From: Aradus depressus
Taxonomy: Eukaryota; Arthropoda; Insecta; Hemiptera; Aradidae
DNA length: 64,000 bases
Assembly: GCA_963662175.1 (NCBI GenBank)
Contig: OY759219.1
Location: forward strand, 45,624,675 to 45,688,674
Reading direction: 5' to 3'
A model generated the notes under the pieces. That model was not told where the DNA came from and ran no database searches. It saw only the letters and a program-made list of their open reading frames with translations. Positions 53,392 to 60,597 of this stretch are shown one piece after another. How positions within the stretch are numbered: position 1 is the stretch's first letter; every line of letters begins with the position of its first letter. A program made the position numbers and the translations under genes.

Positions 53392-54519
53392 GAAAATAGG
53401 TCTTACAAATTACACAATTATTTTTTTTACAAACAGATACATCTCTTCTCATAGTTCATCCTTCACCACTGTCACCTTACATTCTAATTACAATTTCAAA
53501 ACTTTTCACCATCTTTGCAACATGAAAAAAATAGAACATGACATATTTGAAGGTGTTGACAGAGCCACAACGAGAATCTGCCTTTTCATCCTGTTTCCAG
53601 GTGTTAATCTTGTTTTCAAGCCTTCTGTTTAAAACAAAATTTTACTTTTCTTTGTTGTTTTCTTCCTTCCTTTTGTTTCATTTTGTCTTCGTAAATTATG
53701 TTTTAATTCTCTGTGCCCTTTGTTTTCTATTCAAACGCTTATTTCTCTAATTTGGACTTAAATATACACTATTGCGGAACTAAAAATTATTAAACGATAG
53801 AGAAAAGGAACTGACCTGCACCTTTTTTGGGCTGGCGTCACTACTCCTACTTCAACTTCTTGTTTCTGCTATATTTTCACATCTTCTTGATAACTTTCTG
53901 ATTTTTCTTTCTTAAAATTATTTAAATAATTATTCGTTCTTTCTTAAAATTGTTTATCGATTTGTTCTCTTTCTACCAGCCTCCACTTTTTCCTCTTGAT
54001 TATTCTCTTTTTATTCAATAGTTATCGTTTTATGAGTCCATACTATTCTTCGATGTTCATTTAACCTTCTCACTTCATTTGGTTATATTTCATGTTCAAC
54101 TTCCGAGAATCTTTCGTGTTAAAAGAGACCCTAACCTGTAGTCTTCCATTTTTTGCAATTCCTTCGAAAAATTAATTTATCAAACTAATATATTTTATGT
54201 TTCTTTCATATTCATATATAAGATGATTAAATTTCCTATCTTCTTGTTGTTTCCTTTTTTTAATGTTTTACTAATTTGGCTTCTTAATCAGTGCTGAAAC
54301 TTTTTACTGATAAACCTTAAGGTTATGAATCACTTTTATGACAGTTTAAAACTTTCAAAACTTGGTTTTGTTCTCTTTACTTTTCTTAAATGTGAAAATG
54401 ACAATAATTGTGGTCCTTAAAATTTTATCTGGATATAATTTTGTTTCTCTAAATGCGTTTCTATTTATTTCAACTTCGTTCCTTCAGTAGTAGCCGTAAT
54501 GACCTTATTTTTACATTAC
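53392..54519. other. T-rich DNA, no supported gene
   Basis: T- and AT-rich sequence. An open stretch 53538-53600 could be an exon, but its splice sites are weak. Nothing else is recognised. Confidence 0.5.
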
Positions 54520-54888
54520 AAGCCCCATTCCATGCAGCTCCGACATATTGACATTTACTTATTTATTTGAAAGAAGCCCACTGATAGCTCCATTCTATGC
54601 AGCTCCGACATATTGACATTTACTTATTTATTTGAAAGAAGCCCACTGATAGCTCCATTCTATGCAGCTCCGACATATTGACATTTACTTATTTATTTGA
54701 AAGAAGCCCACTGATAGCTCCATTCTATGCAGCTCCGACATATTGACATTTACTTATTTATTTGAAAGAAGCCCACTGATAGCTCCATTCTATGCAGCTC
54801 CGACATATTGACATTTACTTATTTATTTGAAAGAAACCCACTGATAGCCCCATTCCATGCAGCTCCGAACTATTCACATTTATTTATG
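54520..54888. repeat. Satellite B island (about 5.6 copies)
   Basis: A short separate array of the same 65-bp unit, 3.7 kb past the main one. Copies share private changes not in the main array (GCTCCGACATATTGACATTTACTTA and CCACTGATAGCTCC), and the first and last are more diverged. It ends about 20 bp before the splice acceptor of the first supported exon. Confidence 0.93.
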
Positions 54889-54909
54889 TATCATTGTGTT
54901 TTATTCCAG

Positions 54910-54985
54910 CTCGCCGGGAAAGGTTACTCTATCGTAACGTTTCGTTCTGCTTTACGGTTATGCTTTCTTGATTCCATTAACTCCG
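54910..54985 (+). CDS. Exon 1 of split gene (unknown product)
   Basis: Acceptor GTGTTTTATTCCAG with a good pyrimidine tract, donor CCG/GTAAGA. 76 nt: 25 codons plus one base, starting in phase 0. Only this frame is open; the other two contain stops (TAA, TGA). Residues read LAGKGYSIVTFRSALRLCFL and then DSINS. The last G completes a Gly codon with exon 2. The satellite B island lies directly upstream, so the preceding intron is at least partly satellite. An earlier exon must exist unless translation starts elsewhere, since there is no ATG in frame. Confidence 0.68.
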
Positions 54986-55700
54986 GTAAGACAATACAAT
55001 TGTACATTTTAGATGCATAGATGTGCGTGGGAACTTCCCCACAAGACCCGCGAAAAAATGTCATTGCAACTAAATGTTAAGCCACATTTTTCATTAGAGG
55101 TAAGCGCTTGCATAGCAAGACACATTCAAGGGTTTCGTAGGTTTTATTCGTTACTGCCTATGTTTACTTTGCATTTCCCGTCAATATGACGAGAGGGAAA
55201 GAAATTGTGAACACCTACCAAGGGCATCCGCTAACTTTACGCGGTATCTCAATGAACAGACTTTTATTTATTTATTTTTATTATCATTAGTTTTTTTTTA
55301 GGCTCTATTTTAATAATTAGCTTTAGGCTATGCAACTATTTCTGCTATTAAGTTGTATATTTTGTAATTTTTCTATATTTTATAATTTATATTTTTTATT
55401 GCATATTTCAGTTTTGTAAATGACATATTTAACTGCATATTTCAGCCTTTTCTGCTGTAAATAAATCCGCTCTCTAGACATAGTTTTCGAAAAATTTAAA
55501 TTTTTTTAAAATCCATACAATAGCTCGGCCACGCCGATTGCGCATCCTCGTTCCCAGTCCCATTTTCACAACAGATCACACATTATATGTTTTTAGGCCA
55601 TTGATGTTATAAAATATATCAAAAGGATGGTGACTGAATTGGCCTCACCTGTAAGTTAGAATTCTAAAGTCGCTACTCAACACCATAATAATATTATTGT

Positions 55701-56036
55701 ACTAGCTGACCCGGCGAACTTCGTACCGCCTAACAGTCAATGAATGTCGTGTTAACTTTCAGCTAAACTTACTTTAGGATTTTATTAACGTAATAAAATG
55801 AATACAAAAAAGTTATTAAGTTCAATAGTTTATTAGGATAATAATAATAATAAATATAAAGAAAATAAAAGTTCAATAAAAGTACGAAAATCAAGTATTT
55901 CAATGGCGGGTCAGCGAGACATTTGCTTTATTGAAGCTAAGTATTTTGCGTGACACACCCTATTTTTCTATTTGACCTTTAACAATATTAAATATGAAGT
56001 TCCATGACAATCCGATCATCCGTTAATGACCTATCA
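55701..56036. mobile_element. Fragment of RTE-like LINE or derivative
   Basis: The left part reads ACTAGCTGACCCGGCGAACT followed by TCGTACCGCC, and the right part reads GAAGTTCCATGACAATCCGA. This pair resembles short conserved segments at the ends of widely dispersed arthropod RTE-type elements. Between them is AT-rich sequence. A related ACTAGCTG... motif recurs at 60548. The family assignment is from memory of such motifs and is uncertain. Confidence 0.5.
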
Positions 56037-56224
56037 CTATTTATATATTTAGGCATTGCTTCATAGCAAGCAGTATAATATGTAAGCGCTCCTCCAAAAT
56101 TATTGTAGACACACTAGAAAAAAAAATGTGGGAGATGGTCAACTGAAAATTAAATTTCTGGCTAAGCCACTCATGTTGCATATTTTTCTGTTTATACGAA
56201 CAATATTTTAGAAAATAAATACAA

Positions 56225-56232
56225 CATGAGTT
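56225..56232. repeat. 8-bp target-site duplication, left
   Basis: CATGAGTT immediately left of the MITE, repeated at 56847-56854 immediately right of it. Eight bases is the hallmark of hAT transposition. Confidence 0.93.
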
Positions 56233-56846
56233 CAGGGGCGTAGCCAGGGGGGGGGGGGGGGCACGTGCCTCCCCTGGCCAGAGCAAAAAACCTAGATAAA
56301 AAAATATTAAATAAAGTAAAAAATTAGTTTTTATTAAAAATGGATTGCTTGCAAGTTACCAATAGGACCTTCAAATTTCCCGTACATCTGATTCTTAAAT
56401 CAGCAATCAGCTGTTACATGAATGTACATGTACAAAACAAGTCATATTAAAATTATTTAAATATATATGAATTCGATCATTTCATTTCCTCGCTCAAAAT
56501 CGTCATTTATGTTATACTTAATACTCTTAAAGCTGATTTTACGTGCGCACTAAAAATGCAATGCGCAGCAACAGCAAATGCTCACTATTGGCTGTGAGCA
56601 TTTAATTCTAAAAGCGCAGAAACCATAGCGTGCATTTGCTGCTGCTGCGCTTTGCATTTTTGCTGCTCATGTAAAGTCAACTTAAGTATTACAGTCAATG
56701 GTTACCTCAGGGGGGGCCTCTAAGGGTCCGAGTCTCCTAAATTAACAATCAAAAAGTGTGCAGCGCTAATCACGGAAACTGCAGGCCCCACCCCTGTAAC
56801 CTAACTTTGCCCCCCCCCCCTGCTCAAACTCCTGGCTACGCCCCTG
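56233..56846. mobile_element. hAT-type MITE, non-autonomous
   Basis: 614 bp with terminal inverted repeats CAGGGGCGTAGCCAGG (left) and CCTGGCTACGCCCCTG (right, where a few bases separate it from a C run) and the 8-bp duplication CATGAGTT. The left end continues into 15 G and the right end is preceded by 11 C, so G/C runs are mirrored. No transposase frame is present. It must have been mobilised by a hAT transposase in trans. A second foldback element sits inside at 56531-56681. Confidence 0.92.
56531..56681. mobile_element. Nested foldback element in the MITE
   Basis: Inverted arms of about 50 bp and roughly 80% identity (left ..TTTTACGTGCGCAC..GCAAATGC, right GCATTTGC..CATGTAAAGTC). Between them lies a perfect 10-bp hairpin, AAATGCTCAC/GTGAGCATTT (56576-56603). 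TTAA occurs on both sides (56527-56530 and 56682-56685), which could be a piggyBac-type target duplication, though the ends do not start with the usual CCC. It may instead be part of the arms. Confidence 0.6.
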
Positions 56847-56886
56847 CATGAGTTAATCATACTGAGATGATCGTTTAACATTTCAG

Positions 56887-56993
56887 GGGATCCAGAAAAT
56901 GTGAAAATATATCCATATAAAGAAATCACTCTTACAAAATACATTATGTTCATAGTCAAGCACTTGAAGAGTGTTCGGACAACAGATGAAAAA
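56887..56993 (+). CDS. Exon 2 of split gene (unknown product)
   Basis: Acceptor CGTTTAACATTTCAG, donor AAA/GTAAGC. 107 nt = 2 bases completing the Gly codon of exon 1 plus 35 codons; it ends in phase 0. It reads DPENVKIYPYKEITLTKYIM, then a Lys/Val-rich stretch ending RTTDEK. The exon lies in the only 150 bp between the hAT MITE and the minisatellite and is free of repeats, as expected for selected sequence. Confidence 0.7.
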
Positions 56994-57918
56994 GTAAGCA
57001 TCAGAACTACCATTTGTCTATAGATCAGGGGGTTGGCTGCACACGGCGGATCTTTCAACAGAGCAACAGAACCATCATTTGTCTATAGAGCGGGGGGTCG
57101 GCTGCTCATGGCGGATCTTTCAACAGAGCAACAGAACCACCATTTGTCTATTGTCTATAGAGCGGGGGGTCGGCTGCACATGGCGGATCTTTCAACAGAA
57201 CAACAGAACCACCATTTGTCTATAGAGCGGGGGGTCGGCTGCTCATGGCGGATCTTTTAATAGAGCAACAGAACCACCATTATGTGTGTATAGAGCGGGG
57301 GTTCGGCTGCACATGGCGGATCATTCAATAGAGCAACAGAACCACCATTTGTCTATAGAGCAGGGGGTCGGCTGCACATGGTGGATCTTTTAATAGAGCA
57401 ACAGAACCACCATTTGTCTATAGAGCGGGGGTTCGGCTGCTCATGGCGGATCTTTTAATAGAGCAACAGAACCACCATTATTTGTGTATAGAGCGGGGGT
57501 TCGGCTGCACATGGCGGATCTTTCAATAGAGCAACAGCGAAAATAATAGAGAATTGAGAAGGTGGCATTTCTAACTAAGATTGCTGCAATTGAGTAATCG
57601 ACCGTCTCAGCAATTTGGAAATACCGGGCACAAATAAAAGAGCTGTTTCGATAAGACGTCACCTCTGGTAAAAAAAATATTGGTTATGTGGCCATTACGG
57701 GACTTTCTTATACCAACACTCTCTCTATCCCTCCCCCTTCTCAAAATCATTTCATACGGACATTACTGGATATATGAAAGTAATGAGTTGGCGTCAGCTG
57801 TCTTTTTTTATTTCATTGTACTGCATAATTCTGAAAATGACTTTTGTGAACAGACCGATTTTATTTTAAGCATGCCTCATGTGTATATACATATTTATTG
57901 TTGTTTTCAATTTTCCAG
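56994..57918 (+). other. Intron 2 (925 bp)
   Basis: GTAAGC...TTCCAG. The minisatellite 57003-57537 starts about 10 bp after the donor. The remainder, 57538-57918, is unique, with a T-rich 3' end serving as a pyrimidine tract. Nothing else is recognised. Confidence 0.65.
57003..57537. repeat. Minisatellite, ~65-bp unit, 8 copies
   Basis: Copies begin CATTTGTCTATAGAGC at 57011, 57075, 57141, 57213, 57278, 57346, 57411 and 57476. The unit carries a G run, TCGGCTGCACATGGCGGATC and then TTTCAACAGAGCAACAGAAC. Spacing is 64-72 bp; the 72-bp copy has a local duplication of TTGTCTA. It is unrelated in sequence to satellite B although the unit is of the same length. Open frames over it are by-products of the repeat. 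Confidence 0.95.
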
Positions 57919-57954
57919 CGTTTCATAACATGTGCTTTGGAACGAGCAGGCTAT
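57919..57954 (+). CDS. Exon 3 of split gene (36-nt microexon)
   Basis: Acceptor TTGTTTTCAATTTTCCAG, donor TAT/GTAAGT, which matches the donor consensus fully after the GT. 36 nt = 12 codons, RFITCALERAGY, phase 0 to phase 0. It could be skipped without a frame change, so alternative inclusion is possible. Small size means the call rests on its splice sites and on fit with its neighbours. Confidence 0.62.
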
Positions 57955-58129
57955 GTAAGTTGCTTTATCTAGATTAATAAATTTAAGTGCCTTGTCTAAT
58001 GCTGTTCATTCGTTTTTGTGGCTCATGCCTGGGCATTAAATGTGTTTTAGTTACCTAGAATAGAGGTCTTTAACTAGTACATGACTCGCAGATGCTCAGG
58101 ATCATGTCCTAACGCCAAAGACGGAATCC

Positions 58130-58250
58130 TCAAAAAAAAAAAATTTTTTACTCAAGATAACAAATCAGACAGGATCGGCCGTAATTCGAACCCGCGATCT
58201 TGAGACACTATGCAAGCAATATTACCTCTGTGCTCTGTCCAATGTGTTTA
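58130..58250 (-). mobile_element. tRNA-derived SINE head (decayed)
   Basis: On the minus strand AGCACAGAGG (58225-58234) matches an RNA polymerase III A box and GGTTCGAATTA (58182-58192) matches a B box, about 42 bp apart as in a tRNA. The last B-box positions are changed. Sequence past the B box does not continue as tRNA and runs into a T/A tract, so this is a SINE or a tRNA relic and not a working tRNA gene. Confidence 0.5.
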
Positions 58251-58289
58251 TTTGCTGCGGTGGCAACGACATTTCTAACTTACTTATAA

Positions 58290-58720
58290 TTTTTTTGGGG
58301 GGCTGATGGTATCACCGCTGTCAGAGTAGGCCTATTGTGTGCCCTGTGTCTACAGCAGCCCTGCATCTTTAATAAAGTCCAGTTTCCTGCTGCATGTTCC
58401 ATCCATAGCCTGTCTCAGTTCTGTTATGGCAGACCAGGCGCTGTAAAACCTCTTGATTTCTAGAGTTTACACTGGATTAGCATATGGACCGGAGTCTCAA
58501 TTCCTCATCAGATTTCCTACACAGATTGTTTATTCATATTGTTTGTTCTTATGAGGGTGTATTGTGATCTGCCTGTCATAGTTCATTCTGCTCATGTTCA
58601 GAAACTCTCGGCTCCTCCTCTCTGAGTGTTCTCCCTCTCCAGAGCTGGGTGTGTTTCCTGGTTAGCCAGCTTTTTATTGCCGCCATTGTGGTGGACTTAG
58701 AGATAGCGCAGAAGGGTTTC
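58290..58720 (-). pseudogene. LINE C-terminal relic (jockey-like?)
   Basis: In minus-strand frames the segments AIKSWLTRKHTQLWRG (about 58640-58690) and then RKLDFIKDAGLL (about 58350-58385) recall the RNase H linker and the extreme C-terminus of jockey-type LINE polyproteins, in the right order. The frame changes and has several stops between them. Identification is by resemblance only. Confidence 0.4.
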
Positions 58721-59174
58721 GATTTTGAAACTTACGCTGAAAGTTTACAACGTTGAAAGCGCTGCTAAGCTGTCAAACAATATTAGGACCCCCCCCTAAT
58801 GTTTCGTCTCTTGCTGAGCCAGAAGTGCAAGAGGATGGTATATATTTCAGTTTGAAACACAGTGGAAATACCTTCTAACATGAAACATAGAAACCTGCCT
58901 GGGACACGACACAATGTTTGCTCCGTCTCAGAGACGTTGGGGTCGACTATCTGAAAATGCCTTTCTATACTTACAAATTTATTGTGCAGAAGTACTCTCC
59001 TGCTCTTATGAGGCAGGAAGGATTACAGAACAACAATAGAGTTAAAACATAATAACAAGAATAACACTAGCAAAAATATTAATATAAACTAAATGATAGG
59101 AAGCCCTGACCCTCACTCAATAAAAACTATCCATAATAAATAATTTACAACTTTATTTTCTGTATTTTTTGCAG

Positions 59175-59289
59175 TTAACTGAGAGTGCAAGACTTAACAC
59201 AAAATTTATTTTGACAATTATTAAACGTAAAACGAATTTAGATCGTGATGCTCAGGAAAAACTGAACCAAGTCTTGAAACTATGTGAAG
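59175..59289 (+). CDS. Exon 4 of split gene (unknown product)
   Basis: Acceptor TTTTCTGTATTTTTTGCAG, donor AAG/GTAATA. 115 nt = 38 codons plus one base. It reads LTESARLNTKFILTIIKRKT, then a charged helical part ending KLNQVLKLCE. The last G is completed by AT of exon 5 to Asp. This is the longest exon and the one most like ordinary protein. Confidence 0.72.
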
Positions 59290-60441
59290 GTAATATTTCA
59301 TTTTCCAAAACTAATAAATACTACAAGAGAAGCTGCTAATTTTCTGTGTTATGATTGATCACTTAGGAGTATCAGCAATATGGCTTCTCAATAAAAATCG
59401 AAACACAGATCGAAGTATTTGTAATCTACTGTAATGTAGGCAATTTGCGTAGGCCAAATATAATTTTATTTATAATTTTATTTAAAGTTTGTAAAATTTG
59501 CCTCGAGTGTCAACCTAGGGGTCGACAGTCGAAGTCATCTCTTCAATGGATAAAGTTCCCCCTTTGAAGTCTGCTCCCGGATCTCCGCCAGGGAGTATCG
59601 CAAAGTAGTGGAAGAAGTGCAGAGCTCAAGAGGAGTTTCAAGTTTGGAGTTCAGTCAGTCAGTCGAGATCCACCAGGGGAAGTCTTCAGTCTAGATCCAG
59701 GAGTCTTGGAGTCCACTTCCTAGAGTTCTAGTCCAGAGGTGGAGGTGGACAGACCAGGAGTTGACATCCAGCGGCCTTCGAGGGAATCTCCAGTCCAGAT
59801 GAGCCGTTGATGCCCAGACCTTGAGGAGGAACTCAGCCAGCAGTCATCCATTTCCACTCGAAAGTCCCCGCAGAGATATCCAGGACCCAGCATCCAGTCA
59901 GCTATCTACCCAGCCCCGTCTCTCTACAGCTTCCAGTAGTAATAAGGTTTATATTTTATATTATATTTTATTTTTAATTTTAATTATTAATTTTTATTTT
60001 GTGAATATATTCTTTTAAATATGAGTTGCTAATTTTTCAGTAGTTCGTTCCCATGTCATCGCAAGTCAATATTGATTTAAGAATTTGGTTTTTCAAAACG
60101 CTCTTCACGGACGAATCCTTCGCCTTTGGTTATAGAAATCCAATTTGTATATTAAAATCAGTAAATTTAAATGATCGTTATATTGGCGATCTGGCATCCT
60201 TTGGACATTTTAAATTAGTAAAGACAAAGCATTTTTGAAAAAATCTCCGCAGTTAAGATTAAAAGTAAATTCAAATATCATTTTTTATTATTAAAACCGC
60301 GACGCGCAACTTTTAAAATATTACACTACTAAGATTTCGTCCTCCCTCTAAACCTTTTCCTTCGTCAAATTTGACCAAAATCTGAATTATGCACTATTAT
60401 CCCCGTTACTGTTAGTTATTAGTTTTATTTATTTATTCTAG
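59290..60441 (+). other. Intron 4 (1152 bp)
   Basis: GTAATA...TTATTCTAG. AT-rich at both ends with a GC-richer block at 59500-59945. The 3' part, 59946-60441, shows nothing I recognise beyond AT-rich sequence and short open stretches. Confidence 0.65.
59500..59945. other. GC-richer block, possible insertion
   Basis: About 445 bp with much higher G+C than its surroundings and many CAGTC/CCAGT and AGTCCAG motifs. It starts near TGTCAACCTAGGGGTCGACA. It could be part of an LTR or other element, but I find no terminal repeats or duplication. Origin unknown. Confidence 0.35.
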
Positions 60442-60509
60442 ATACCCTCTGGAATCTTTATGAAAATCAACAGGATTCATCGGACTGCTTATCTTCACTA
60501 CACGAACTG
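60442..60509 (+). CDS. Exon 5 of split gene (unknown product)
   Basis: Acceptor TTTATTTATTTATTCTAG, donor CTG/GTAATA. 68 nt; with the last base of exon 4 it gives 23 codons, DTLWNLYENQQDSSDCLSSL then HEL, ending in phase 0. The donor is weaker than the others. If it is not used, the frame stays open for 34 more codons and stops at TAG 60612-60614, inside the first satellite C copy. No poly(A) signal is evident after it. Confidence 0.65.
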
Positions 60510-60547
60510 GTAATAAATGCTTCTGAACTGTTTTTTAAATTAATTTT

Positions 60548-60597
60548 ACTAGCTGTAGTGCCCGATTTCCGGGAAAAATTGAACCTTCATGACAATG
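60548..60597. mobile_element. Possible transposon end beside satellite C
   Basis: ACTAGCTGTAGTGCCCGATT and TCCGGG lie directly upstream of the first satellite C unit. The motif resembles ACTAGCTGACCCGGCGAACT at 55701. It may be the end of an RTE-like element in which the satellite arose or inserted. Confidence 0.35.

Larger units (their letters stand above)
54986..56886 (+). other. Intron 1 (1901 bp)
   Basis: GTAAGA...TTTCAG. It holds AT-rich unique DNA (54986-55700, nothing recognised), a LINE-like fragment (55701-56036), AT-rich DNA to 56232, and a hAT-type MITE (56233-56846) whose 3' end is 40 bp before the acceptor. Confidence 0.65.
57955..59174 (+). other. Intron 3 (1220 bp)
   Basis: GTAAGT...TTTTTTGCAG. 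Contains a tRNA-derived SINE head (58130-58250, minus) and a LINE relic (58290-58720, minus). The rest (57955-58129 and 58721-59174) is unique, AT-rich and without recognised features. Confidence 0.65.
54910..60509 (+). other. Split host gene, five exons (partial)
   Basis: Gene model built by eye: exons 54910-54985, 56887-56993, 57919-57954, 59175-59289 and 60442-60509. They sum to 402 nt, exactly 134 codons. All four introns are GT-AG. Junction phases are 1, 0, 0 and 1 and agree at every junction, and no stop occurs in the joined frame. The chance that five exons with usable sites also agree in phase and stay open is small, so I take this as a true gene. The peptide is rich in Leu, Lys, Ile and Glu and looks helical. 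I do not recognise the family. Start and stop codons are not identified, and the model may extend upstream and past the window. Confidence 0.72.

Noticed and set aside
53535..53600. Possible extra upstream exon reading MTYLKVLTEPQRESAFSSCF
   Set aside because: It ends in phase 0 as needed, but the donor (CAG/GTGTTA) is weak and the acceptor lies in a purine-rich context. Not enough to list as an exon.
57033..57260. 75-codon frame over the minisatellite
   Set aside because: Translation of tandem repeats within an inferred intron; not conserved between units.
58180..58250. Functional tRNA gene on the minus strand
   Set aside because: Boxes are present, but the B box end is altered and no acceptor-stem pairing or terminator is evident; better read as a SINE relic.
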